A stretch of 64,000 nucleotides of DNA from Kribbella italica (GTDB taxonomy: Bacteria; Actinomycetota; Actinomycetes; Propionibacteriales; Kribbellaceae): the NCBI RefSeq assembly GCF_014205135.1, contig NZ_JACHMY010000001.1, positions 248,001 through 312,000 on the forward strand, written 5' to 3'. Position 1 is the first letter of the stretch, and each line of letters begins with the position of its first letter. A program made the translations under genes and the position numbers. The notes beneath the pieces are model-generated. The model was not told where the DNA came from. It made no database searches and saw nothing but the letters and a program-made list of their open reading frames with translations. Shown piece after piece: positions 49,212 through 57,536 of this stretch.

Positions 49212-51551
49212 GTGAGGACTGGATTCAAGGCGCGCCGGCTGACGGCGGTGGTAGGGGTGGCCGCGGCCGTCTTCGCCGGACTGCCGCTCGCCGCGACGGC
49301 ATCCGGGAGTACGACGGACGCGCAGGCGGCCCCCGAGGCCAAGGTGATACCGCTGCAGGTCACCGGCCCGGCGGCCTCCCGGTTCAACCTGGTGGTGATG
49401 GGCGACGGGTACACCGCCGCCGAGCTGCCGAAGTTCCGGGAGCAGGTGGACAAGCACCTGAACATCCTGTGGAGCATCGAGCCGTTCAAGTCCTACCGGA
49501 ACTACCTCAACGTCTACGCGATCGAGATCCCGTCGCCGCAGAGCGGCGTCGACTGCGATCCGGACCTGACCTCGCCGAAGGTCGACACCCCGCTGAGCAT
49601 GGGCTTCTGGGGCGGCTGCAACGCGGGGAGCGTCCAGCGCCTGCTGACGGTCAGCTCGGGCGCCGCCGCGTCGTACGCGGACCTGGTCGCCGGGACCACG
49701 TCGACCAACCGCCAGATCCTTGCTATCGGCAACAGCGACACGTACGGCGGCGCCGGCGGCAGCTACGCGACCGCGTCCGGCGGCAACGCGCTGTCCGCGC
49801 TGATCACGCCGCACGAGCTCGGCCACTCGCTCGGCGGGCTGCAGGACGAGTACGACTACTATGCCCGCGGCGACCGCGGCGAGCCGTACGTCGGTCCGGA
49901 GCCCAGCTCGATCCACCACACGCTGCTCACCGAGCAGCAGATGCTGGCCGAGCAGAAGAAGTGGTGGCGCTGGCTCGGCGACGACAGCGAGAGCGGCGGC
50001 AAGATCGGGCGCTTCGAGGCCGGCCAGTACGCCGGGTCGGGGATCTGGCGGCCGAGCAAGCACTCGATGATGAAGGTGCTCGGCTACTACTTCGACCAGG
50101 TCTCGCGGGAGCGGATGACCCAGCGGATCTCGTCCCGCGCGACGCTCTTCCAGGCCAGTACGCCGGCCGGCACGGTCGCGGGTGATCAGGTGGTCTGGCT
50201 GCAGACCCTGCACCCGGCAAGCCACGAGCTCGACGTCAGCTGGACCCTCGACGGCATCGAGCTGGAGACGTCCAACGCACGGTCGCTCGACCTCGGCACG
50301 CTCGATCTGGCTCCGGGAGCGCACACGTTGACCGCGAAGATCGTCGACCCCACCGATTTCGTCCGCGACCCGGCTGTTCGGGCGTCGTCCGCGCTGACGG
50401 CGACCCGCACGTGGACGGTGGACACCAGCAAGTCGGCCCTCGCCCCCGCCCCAGCCGGCGAAGCCGTGCCGGCGGCGACCGCGGCCGACGCCCCCGCTTT
50501 CACCACCTCCACCGCCACGGATCACCCCGTCAACGCGGACGAGGTCGTCTACGTCGAGACCACCCAGTCCGACACCGACCAGCCGGGCGTGAGCTGGCAG
50601 CTCGACGGCGCCGACGTACCGAATCCGGGCAACGACCGCGACTTCGACCTCTCCGCCCTGAACCTGACCAGCCGGCACACGCTGACCGCGACCGTCGGCA
50701 CCAGCACGCTGAGCTGGACCGTCGACGGCGTCCAGGCCGAGGTCGCCTCGACCCTGTCCAAGCCGCTGCTCACCGTGCAGAAGCCGACCGGCCCGGAGTA
50801 CGTCTACAACGACGCGTTCACGATGAAGCTGGCCGCGACCGACGACAGCCCCGGGTACGTCGTCCCGGAGTTCCGCGTCGACGGCGACGGTTGGTACAAC
50901 TACTACGGCTGGCCGACCGACGCGAACGCGCCGTTCAAGTTCACCGCCGAGGGCACGGAGATCGACCAGCTGGTCTACGGCAAGCTCGGCGTACCGCGGG
51001 TGGTCCCGTGGGACGACGTCCCGTCCGGGTACGGGCGGCACCAGGTCGAGTACCGGGCGATCGATGCCTCCGGCAACATCGGCGACGCGCGCCGGTTCGC
51101 GGTGACGTTGTTGCGTCCGGCCCCCGCTTGTACGACGACGATCACCGGCGTACGGAACGGCCCGCTGACCGTGGCGAACGGCGTGACCTGCTTGAAGAAC
51201 GCGACGATCAACGGCCCGGTCAGCGTCGGCGCCGGGGCCTCGTTGGTTGCCACCGACACCAAGATCTCGGGCCCGGTCCGCGGCGTCCGGGCCGCTCAGG
51301 TCCACCTGCTCCGGACGACGGTCAACGGCCCGGTCTCGCTGGAGGCGATCACCGGAGCGGCGGTCGTCGTCGGCAGCACCGTCAGCGGCCCGGTCTCGGT
51401 GACCGGCGCGCGGACAGCGGAACCCGTCGTACTGGCCGGCAACACGGTCAACGGCCCGCTCGCCTGCTCCGGCAACGCGGCGGCGCCGAGCAACCTGCAG
51501 GCGCCCAACAAGGTCGCCGGCCCGCGCTCGGGGCAGTGCGCGAGGCTCTGA
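49212..51551 (+). CDS. Secreted M64-family (IgA peptidase-like) metallopeptidase
   Basis: A 779-residue exported protein. Residues 1-38 are a signal region (LTAVVGVAAAVFAGLPLAATASG). The catalytic domain begins FNLVVMGDGYTAAELPKF and contains the zinc motif HELGHSLGGLQDEY with His201 and His205, as in M64 peptidases. Two Ig-like beta domains follow. The C-terminus has five short NGPV/SGPV-type repeats (TINGPVSV, KISGPVRG, TVNGPVSL and so on), suggesting a beta-helix or surface-binding tail. Start GTG 49212 has AGGAGGG about 13 bp upstream. Immediately after the stop come GC-rich hairpin repeats. Confidence 0.9.
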   Translation: MRTGFKARRLTAVVGVAAAVFAGLPLAATASGSTTDAQAAPEAKVIPLQVTGPAASRFNLVVMGDGYTAAELPKFREQVDKHLNILWSIEPFKSYRNYLNVYAIEIPSPQSGVDCDPDLTSPKVDTPLSMGFWGGCNAGSVQRLLTVSSGAAASYADLVAGTTSTNRQILAIGNSDTYGGAGGSYATASGGNALSALITPHELGHSLGGLQDEYDYYARGDRGEPYVGPEPSSIHHTLLTEQQMLAEQKKWWRWLGDDSESGGKIGRFEAGQYAGSGIWRPSKHSMMKVLGYYFDQVSRERMTQRISSRATLFQASTPAGTVAGDQVVWLQTLHPASHELDVSWTLDGIELETSNARSLDLGTLDLAPGAHTLTAKIVDPTDFVRDPAVRASSALTATRTWTVDTSKSALAPAPAGEAVPAATAADAPAFTTSTATDHPVNADEVVYVETTQSDTDQPGVSWQLDGADVPNPGNDRDFDLSALNLTSRHTLTATVGTSTLSWTVDGVQAEVASTLSKPLLTVQKPTGPEYVYNDAFTMKLAATDDSPGYVVPEFRVDGDGWYNYYGWPTDANAPFKFTAEGTEIDQLVYGKLGVPRVVPWDDVPSGYGRHQVEYRAIDASGNIGDARRFAVTLLRPAPACTTTITGVRNGPLTVANGVTCLKNATINGPVSVGAGASLVATDTKISGPVRGVRAAQVHLLRTTVNGPVSLEAITGAAVVVGSTVSGPVSVTGARTAEPVVLAGNTVNGPLACSGNAAAPSNLQAPNKVAGPRSGQCARL

Positions 51552-51560
51552 CGGAGGGTC

Positions 51561-51652
51561 CGCGTCCGCCCTGGCCGCAGGGCCCGCGTCCGCCCTGGCC
51601 GCAGGGCCCGCGTCCGCCTGGCCGCAGGGCTCGCGTCCGCCTGACCGCGGGA
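51561..51652 (+). repeat. About four tandem 23-24-bp hairpin-forming repeats
   Basis: Units begin CGCGTCCGCC at 51561, 51585, 51609 and 51632. The first two are identical 24-mers, the third lacks one base and the fourth is diverged. Each of the first two contains CCCTG-N4-CAGGG, so the transcript end could fold into serial hairpins that stop or protect the M64 mRNA. Confidence 0.75.
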
Positions 51653-51747
51653 CCAGGTCCGCGCGTCCGGCCCGGTGACAGGTTCGTGGCAGCCCCGCGG
51701 CGGTAGTTTGCCGCTGCGGGGCTGACTGCCGGGCTTGGGAGGGCTGG

Positions 51748-52248
51748 ATGAACGGACTACGGGTGGCATCGCTGATGGCGGCCACCATCACCACCGGGAT
51801 GCTCGCGGGAGTGTTCGGGATCTACGCGAACGCGGTCATGCCGGGGCTGGCGAAGACCGACGACAAGACCTTCGTCGGCGCGTTCCAGTCGATGGACCGG
51901 GCGATCCTCAACCCGATCTTCCTGGGGCTGGGCTTCGTCGGGGCGCTGGTGTTCACGCTGCTGGCCGGCGTACTGCACCTCAAGGAGAAGGCGTTTCCCT
52001 GGATCGCCGTCGCCTTCGTGCTCTACCTGATCACGTTCGTCGTCACGATCACCGTCAACGTCCCGATGAACGACACCCTCAAGGCCGCCGGCGACCCGGA
52101 CACGATCGACGTCGCCGCCGCCCGCGCCGCCTTCGACGAGGCCCGCTGGCGCTCGTTCAACCTGCTCCGCGTCGCTCTCAACACGGTCGCGTTCGGTCTG
52201 CTGGCCTGGGCGCTCTACGTCAGCGGCCGGTCCTCGGTCCAGCCGTGA
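51748..52248 (+). CDS. DUF1772-family membrane protein
   Basis: A 166-residue protein with four transmembrane helices. The conserved polar residues of DUF1772 are present: the N-terminal helix GMLAGVFGIYANAVMPGL, NVPMNDTL in the middle, and the ARWRSFNLLRVALNTVAFG helix. Some relatives catalyse anthrone oxidation in polyketide pathways, but no such genes are nearby and this one is unassigned. ATG 51748 follows a GGGAGGG stretch. It lies 68 bp before the DUF2344 gene on the same strand. Confidence 0.82.
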   Translation: MNGLRVASLMAATITTGMLAGVFGIYANAVMPGLAKTDDKTFVGAFQSMDRAILNPIFLGLGFVGALVFTLLAGVLHLKEKAFPWIAVAFVLYLITFVVTITVNVPMNDTLKAAGDPDTIDVAAARAAFDEARWRSFNLLRVALNTVAFGLLAWALYVSGRSSVQP

Positions 52249-52316
52249 CCTTCTGTTGTCTCGGTCGCTGCGAGTGACGATGTGAGTCTGGGGCGCCGGG
52301 CTGTCAGAATGCCGTC

Positions 52317-53144
52317 GTGGCACCTGTTCAAGCTCCGCCGTCCCAGCAGCTCCCCGCGGTCCAGAAGTTGCGTGTGCGCTTCGCCAAGCGGGGACGCCTG
52401 CGGTTCACCTCGCACCGCGACTTCCAGCGCGCCTTCGAGCGGGCGGTCCGGCGCGCGGAGCTGCCGGTGGCGTTTTCGCACGGATTCAGCCCGCACCCGA
52501 AGATCTCGTACGCCGGCGCCGCGCCGACCGGCGCGGCCTCCGAGGCGGAGTACTTGGAGATCTCGCTCACACACGAGCGCGCGCCGGACGTCGTACGGGC
52601 TGCTCTGGACGAGGCGCTGCCGCCCGGGCTGGACGTGCTGGACGTGGTGACCGCCGTGGGTGGGTCGCTGGCCGAGCAACTGGAGGCCAGCGAGTGGGAG
52701 ATCGCGCTGCCGGGCGTGGATGCGGCCGACGCCGCCGGCGCGGTGGAGGCGTTCCTCGCGCGGGAGGAAATTCTGGTCGAGCGCATGACCAAACGGGGGC
52801 TTCGCTCGTTCGACTGTCGAGAGGCCGTTCTCCGACTCACCGTCGGTAGTGGACCGGCGACGGTTGCCACGTGTGCGATACTGCAAGTGGTGTTACGGCA
52901 CGGAACCCCGGCCGTGAGACCCGACGACGCTCTCGCCGGCGTGCTCGAAGTAGCGACGCTTCCGGTGACGGGCCCGGCTCTTCTGACCAGGCTCGCCCAG
53001 GGCCCGCTCATCGCGGCCTCCGGCACAGTGGACGATCCGCTCGCTCGTGACCGCGACGCCAACCAGGCGACCGCGACCGGCCAGGCGGTAGACCATGAGA
53101 CGCACCACGCGGAGGGCGACGTCGCCGCTCCGACTGCGCCCTGA
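52317..53144 (+). CDS. DUF2344/TIGR03936 family protein, usual partner of TIGR03960 radical SAM
   Basis: The 275-residue protein matches TIGR03936 through its N-terminal LRVRFAKRGRLRFTSHRDFQRAFERAVRRAELPVAFSHGF core (described segment residues 17-55), followed by SPHPKISYAGAAPTGAAS. The family is nearly always next to, or fused with, the TIGR03960 radical SAM gene; here that gene is at 35322 with 15 kb between. GTG 52317 has no Shine-Dalgarno sequence, but CAGAAT ends 6 bp upstream, so it may be leaderless. Downstream is rne, as in other actinobacteria. The C-terminal 40 residues are divergent. Confidence 0.88.
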   Translation: MAPVQAPPSQQLPAVQKLRVRFAKRGRLRFTSHRDFQRAFERAVRRAELPVAFSHGFSPHPKISYAGAAPTGAASEAEYLEISLTHERAPDVVRAALDEALPPGLDVLDVVTAVGGSLAEQLEASEWEIALPGVDAADAAGAVEAFLAREEILVERMTKRGLRSFDCREAVLRLTVGSGPATVATCAILQVVLRHGTPAVRPDDALAGVLEVATLPVTGPALLTRLAQGPLIAASGTVDDPLARDRDANQATATGQAVDHETHHAEGDVAAPTAP

Positions 53145-53287
53145 AGCGCGGGGGAGCGGGACCCAGCAGGCTTCCGCCGTGCCGGCCACCCGCCGGAAAC
53201 GGCGAGACCGTGACCGCCCCCTGGGCGCGCCGGACCCGTGACAGGGGTCGCAGGATGCGCCGGAGGGCCTGAGGAGACCCGCACTGC

Positions 53288-56200
53288 ATGCTCGACAACG
53301 AGCCGAACACCACTGAGGCCGACGACTCGGCCCCCACCCAGCCGGCCCGCAAGGCCGGCACTAAGAAGACCGCCGCGAAGAAGACGACGGCCAAGACCGC
53401 CACCACCCGCAAGCGCACGGTCAAGAAGACCGCCGCGCCCGCCGAGGTGAGCACCCAGTCCGACGCCGAGAGCGCCGACCCGGCCCCGGCTCCGGTGAAG
53501 AAGGCCGCCGCCCGCAAGACCGCCGCGAAGGCCCCCGCCAAGAAGGCGGCCGCCAAGCGCACGGTCAAGAAGGCCGCTGCCGCCCCCGCCGAGGACACCA
53601 GCACCTCCGACGCCGGCCCGGTCGTCGAAACCCCGGCCCCGGCGAAGAAGACCACCCGCCGCCGCACCACCAAGAAGGCCACGGCCCCCCAGCCCGACCT
53701 CCTGACCCCCGACTCCCCCCTCACCGACGGCCCCGTAGCCGACGCCGAGGAAGACGAGGAAACCCTCGCAGCCGAGGCCGCCACGTCTGCCCAGTCAGGC
53801 ACCTCTGCCTCGAACGCAACGGGCGCCGCCGCGGCCTCAGCCACAGGCGACGTTTCCGGCGCCGGCCAGGCCTCCGGTACCACCGCCGAGACCGCACCCA
53901 AGTCGGTCACCACCACCCAGGCCGGGACGACCCAGTCCGGCACCGGCCGCGGCCGGTCCGCCCGCTCGGGCGCGACCTCTGCCCAATCGGGCAACACTGC
54001 TTCGGACACAACTGGCGCCGCCGCGGCCTCAGCCACAGGCGACGTTTCCGGCGCCGGCCAGGCCTCCCGCACCACCGCCGAGACCGCACCCAAGTCGGTC
54101 ACCACCACCGGTACGTCCTACGTGACCGTCGGCGGCGGCACCCCGGCCGCAACCGAGGAGCCCGAGGCACCCGCCGAGGAGACCCCCCAGCGCCGCTCCC
54201 GCCGCCGCGCCCCCGTTGCAGCCCCGCTGTTCCAGGCACCGGTAGAGGTCGCCCCCCAGGCGGCAGCGACCAGCCCGGTCGAGGCCACCCCGGAGACCAC
54301 CGACACCCCGCGCAAGCGGACCCGCAGCCGCCGCGGCGCGGCCGCCGAGGTCGACGTACAGACCGAGCAGCCGACCGACGTACCGGCCGAGACCGCGGAG
54401 ATCGAGGAGCAGCCGACCGCGCGTCGCCGTCGCTCCCGCCGGGGCAAGGACGCCGAGGAGCTCGCCGAGGCCACCACCGAGGCGGCCGAGGAGATCACCG
54501 CCGACGACGCGGCCGACGACGACGCCGAGGAGGACGGCGAGGGCACCCGCCGTCGCCGTCGCCGTCGCGGAGGCCGTCGCCGCCGCAAGTCGGGCGAGGG
54601 CGCGGACGACAACGCCGACTCCGACGAGGACGACACCGACGACGAGCAGTCCGCCGAGGCCGACACCGAGGACGACGGGGAGCAGTCCGACGACGAGGGC
54701 TCCGGCAGCTCGTCGCGCCGTCGCCGCCGCCGTCGTCGCCGCAAGGGCGAAGAGGGTTCCGGCGCGGCCGACGACCCGGACGAGACCGTCGTACGGGTCC
54801 GTGAGCCGCGCAGCAAGAACACCGCGAACGAGATCACCGCGGTCGAGGGCTCGACCCGCCTGGAGGCGAAGAAGCAGCGCCGCCGTGAGGGTCGCGCCGC
54901 CGGCCGCCGCCGCGCGCCGATCGTCACCGAGGCCGAGTTCCTGGCCCGGCGGGAGTCGGTCGAGCGGGCGATGGTGATCCGCGCCCGCGGCGACCTGACC
55001 CAGATCGCCGTCTCCGAGGACAACGTCCTGGTCGAGCACTACGTCGCCCAGGAGGAGCAGGTCTCGCTGATCGGCAACGTGTACCTCGGCCGGGTGCAGA
55101 ACGTGCTGCCCAGCATGGAGGCCGCGTTCATCGACATCGGCAAGGGCCGCAACGCGGTCCTGTACGCCGGCGAGGTCGACTGGGCCACGCTCGGCGGCGG
55201 CAACGGCCCGCGCAAGATCGAGTCGGTGCTGAAGTCCGGCCAGGCCGTCCTGGTCCAGGTGACCAAGGACCCGATCGGCCACAAGGGCGCCCGGCTCACC
55301 AACCAGATCAGCCTGCCCGGCCGGTACGTCGTGTACGTGCCGCGCGGCGGCAACGGCGGGATCAGCCGCAAGCTGCCCGACACCGAGCGCAACCGGCTCA
55401 AGACCATCCTCAAGGACATCGTCCCGGACGAGGCGGGCGTCATCGTCCGTACGGCGGCCGAGGGCGCGACCGAGGAGGAGCTGACCGCCGACGTCAGCCG
55501 CCTGCAGTCGTACTGGACCGAGATCGACAAGCTGTCGAAGTCGGGCCAGGCGCCGCAGCTGCTGCACGGCGAGCCGGACCTGCTGATCCGCGTCGTCCGC
55601 GACCTGTTCACCGAGGACTTCACCAAGCTGGTGATCTCCGGTGACGACGCCTTCGACCAGGTCAGCGAGTACGTCTCGTCGGTCGCGCCGCACCTGGCCG
55701 ACCGGGTCGAGAAGTGGACCGGCGACAACGACGTGTTCGCCAACTTCCGGATCGACGAGCAGATCAAGAAGGCGCTGGACCGCAAGGTCTGGCTGCCGTC
55801 GGGCGGTTCGCTGATCATCGACCGGACCGAGGCGATGACCGTCGTCGACGTCAACACCGGCAAGTTCACCGGCTCCGGGGGCAACCTCGAGGAGACCGTC
55901 ACCAAGAACAACCTGGAAGCGGCCGAGGAGATCGTCCGCCAGCTGCGGCTGCGCGACATCGGCGGCATCATCGTGATCGACTTCATCGACATGGTGCTGG
56001 AGTCCAACCGCGATCTCGTACTGCGCCGCCTGGTGGAGTGCCTGGGCCGCGACCGGACCAAGCACCAGGTCGCCGAGGTGACCTCGCTGGGGCTGGTGCA
56101 GATGACGCGCAAGCGGATCGGCACCGGGCTGCTCGAGGCGTTCAGCGAGAACTGTGACCACTGCGGTGGCCGTGGCCTGATCCTGCACGACGAGCCGAAG

Positions 56201-56650
56201 GAGTCCCGCCGCGGCGGGGGCCGCGGCCAGCAGCAGGAGCAGAAGAACGGCCACGACCACGGCAAGGCCTCCTCCGACGGCGAGGGCCGCAAGAGCTCAC
56301 GCCGCAACCGGGGCAAGGGCCGTCGCGACGACGAGCAGACCGAGACCGCTGACGCGGCGCCGCACAACGGCGACGCCGCGCAGCGCCTGGCCCAGATCGC
56401 CGCCGCCTCGGCAGCGGCGAACGGGCACGACGAGGCTCCGGCCCCGGACTCGGGACCGGCGGCCGACTCGGGCTCCGAAGAGCGGGTGAACGACGTACAG
56501 GACGTTGCTGCGGAGGCCCCGGCCGAAGCGTCGGAGTCCTCGGACAACGGGTCCACCCGGACCCGTCGCCGTCGCAGCAGCCGGAGCCGGTCGAAGTCGG
56601 CCGATTCCGACGCGGACACCGCTCAGGAGCTGGTCACGACCGCTCCCTAG
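53288..56650 (+). CDS. rne: Ribonuclease E/G family endoribonuclease
   Basis: The 1120-residue RNase E/G has its catalytic core between long disordered arms. The first 540 residues are Lys/Ala/Thr- then Glu/Asp/Arg-rich and include a duplicated 45-residue segment. The S1 domain begins near residue 590 (VSLIGNVYLGRVQNVLPSMEAAFIDIG). The DNase I-like site has Asp854 (TVVDVNTGK) and Asp898 (IIVIDFIDM), and the zinc link is CDHC (Cys956, Cys959). The C-terminal arm is Arg/Gly-rich. This scaffold-type layout is normal for actinobacteria. ATG 53288 follows GAGGAGA. It sets RNA decay and rRNA processing, and precedes rplU-rpmA. Confidence 0.95.
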   Translation: MLDNEPNTTEADDSAPTQPARKAGTKKTAAKKTTAKTATTRKRTVKKTAAPAEVSTQSDAESADPAPAPVKKAAARKTAAKAPAKKAAAKRTVKKAAAAPAEDTSTSDAGPVVETPAPAKKTTRRRTTKKATAPQPDLLTPDSPLTDGPVADAEEDEETLAAEAATSAQSGTSASNATGAAAASATGDVSGAGQASGTTAETAPKSVTTTQAGTTQSGTGRGRSARSGATSAQSGNTASDTTGAAAASATGDVSGAGQASRTTAETAPKSVTTTGTSYVTVGGGTPAATEEPEAPAEETPQRRSRRRAPVAAPLFQAPVEVAPQAAATSPVEATPETTDTPRKRTRSRRGAAAEVDVQTEQPTDVPAETAEIEEQPTARRRRSRRGKDAEELAEATTEAAEEITADDAADDDAEEDGEGTRRRRRRRGGRRRRKSGEGADDNADSDEDDTDDEQSAEADTEDDGEQSDDEGSGSSSRRRRRRRRRKGEEGSGAADDPDETVVRVREPRSKNTANEITAVEGSTRLEAKKQRRREGRAAGRRRAPIVTEAEFLARRESVERAMVIRARGDLTQIAVSEDNVLVEHYVAQEEQVSLIGNVYLGRVQNVLPSMEAAFIDIGKGRNAVLYAGEVDWATLGGGNGPRKIESVLKSGQAVLVQVTKDPIGHKGARLTNQISLPGRYVVYVPRGGNGGISRKLPDTERNRLKTILKDIVPDEAGVIVRTAAEGATEEELTADVSRLQSYWTEIDKLSKSGQAPQLLHGEPDLLIRVVRDLFTEDFTKLVISGDDAFDQVSEYVSSVAPHLADRVEKWTGDNDVFANFRIDEQIKKALDRKVWLPSGGSLIIDRTEAMTVVDVNTGKFTGSGGNLEETVTKNNLEAAEEIVRQLRLRDIGGIIVIDFIDMVLESNRDLVLRRLVECLGRDRTKHQVAEVTSLGLVQMTRKRIGTGLLEAFSENCDHCGGRGLILHDEPKESRRGGGRGQQQEQKNGHDHGKASSDGEGRKSSRRNRGKGRRDDEQTETADAAPHNGDAAQRLAQIAAASAAANGHDEAPAPDSGPAADSGSEERVNDVQDVAAEAPAEASESSDNGSTRTRRRRSSRSRSKSADSDADTAQELVTTAP
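53783..54109 (+). repeat. Duplicated 135-bp segment within rne
   Basis: Bases 53783-53917 and 53975-54109 encode the same 45-residue Ala/Ser/Thr-rich segment with few changes; the offset is 192 bp. Both begin TSAQSG and end APKSVTTT. It lies in the disordered N-terminal arm. Confidence 0.9.
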
Positions 56651-56657
56651 CACCGTT

Positions 56658-56687
56658 TTGAAGTTTGCGACGCTCGCGTAGTAAACT
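56658..56687 (+). promoter_or_regulatory. Sigma-A-type promoter of rplU-rpmA
   Basis: TTGAAG (56658-56663) and TAAACT (56682-56687) are separated by 18 bp, starting 8 bp after the rne stop codon. It is among the best housekeeping promoter matches in the window and gives a 5' leader of roughly 115 nt. Confidence 0.7.
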
Positions 56688-56733
56688 TCCCTTTCGGCGC
56701 GCATCCTGCGTGCCTCCTTTGTGTGGGCCGGGT

Positions 56734-56762
56734 GTGCTGGTGTGGCTTGACTCCACCAGCAC
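56734..56762 (+). promoter_or_regulatory. Hairpin in the rplU leader, possible L21 autoregulatory site
   Basis: GTGCTGGTG (56734-56742) pairs perfectly with CACCAGCAC (56754-56762), 11-nt loop, in the untranslated leader 45 bp before rplU. Ribosomal-protein leaders often bind their own product; this case is inference. Confidence 0.45.
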
Positions 56763-56807
56763 CCAGGCTCGGTAAGTCTTCCGAACAAACAGAGAGTGAG
56801 ATCCACG

Positions 56808-57149
56808 GTGTACGCGATCGTGCGCAGTGGCGGCACCCAGCAGAAGGTCGCCGTCGGCGATGTCATCGAGATCGACAGCCTGACGGACCAGGTGGGCGAG
56901 ACGGTTTCGCTGCCCGCAGTCCTCGTCGTCGATGGCGACACCGTGACGACCGATGCCGCCGCTTTGTCCAAGGTGGCCGTGTCGGCCGAGGTCCTCGGCC
57001 GGACCAAGGGCCCGAAGATCACCATCCTCAAGTACAAGAACAAGACCGGTTACCGCAAGCGCCAGGGGCACCGTCAGCACTACACCCAGGTCAAGGTCAC
57101 CGCGATCGACGCTAAGAAACTGTCGTCCTCTGAGAAGAAGGGGAGCTGA
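56808..57149 (+). CDS. rplU: 50S ribosomal protein L21
   Basis: Structural protein of the large subunit bound to 23S rRNA. The 113-residue sequence starts [18 protein letters not shown] and has the diagnostic C-terminal [23 protein letters not shown] 56808 is the conserved start; a GTG four codons earlier is in frame but outside the family N-terminus. It has its own promoter and hairpin leader just after rne, and rpmA follows after 7 bp. Confidence 0.97.
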   Translation: MYAIVRSGGTQQKVAVGDVIEIDSLTDQVGETVSLPAVLVVDGDTVTTDAAALSKVAVSAEVLGRTKGPKITILKYKNKTGYRKRQGHRQHYTQVKVTAIDAKKLSSSEKKGS

Positions 57150-57156
57150 TCTAGAC

Positions 57157-57417
57157 ATGGCACACAAGAAGGGCGCGGCGTCCACCCGTAACGGGCGCGA
57201 CTCGAACGCGCAGCGGCTCGGCGTCAAGCGGTTCGGCGGCCAGCTGGTCAACGCCGGCGAGATCATCGTCCGGCAGCGCGGCACGCACTTCCACCCGGGC
57301 TCGCTGGTCGGCCGGGGTGGCGACGACACGCTGTTCGCGCTGGCCGAGGGGCGGGTCGAGTTCGGCACCCGTCGCGGCCGTCGCGTCGTCAACATCGTCC
57401 CGGCCCCGGCGGAGTAA
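57157..57417 (+). CDS. rpmA: 50S ribosomal protein L27
   Basis: An 86-residue large-subunit protein whose N-terminus reaches the peptidyl-transferase centre. The sequence [20 protein letters not shown] is canonical and lacks the cleavable N-terminal extension of Firmicutes L27. [15 protein letters not shown] and [10 protein letters not shown] segments are present. It lies 7 bp after rplU, with GGGGAGC serving as the ribosome binding site. A GC-rich hairpin separates it from obgE. Confidence 0.97.
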   Translation: MAHKKGAASTRNGRDSNAQRLGVKRFGGQLVNAGEIIVRQRGTHFHPGSLVGRGGDDTLFALAEGRVEFGTRRGRRVVNIVPAPAE

Positions 57418-57450
57418 CACCGCCACCCGGCACGTTTGCAAGCTCTGAGA

Positions 57451-57482
57451 GGGGCGGGTCGCGGAATACCGCGGCCCGTCCC
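57451..57482 (+). terminator. Imperfect hairpin with T-rich end between rpmA and obgE
   Basis: GGGGCGGGTCGCGG and CCGCGGCCCGTCCC pair imperfectly around an AATA loop, followed by TTTCG. It probably attenuates or terminates the ribosomal-protein transcript before obgE. Confidence 0.6.
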
Positions 57483-57536
57483 TTTCGCTGTTCCAGGAGA
57501 ACCCTCTCCGAACCCTGCAGGAAGTAGAGAACACCG

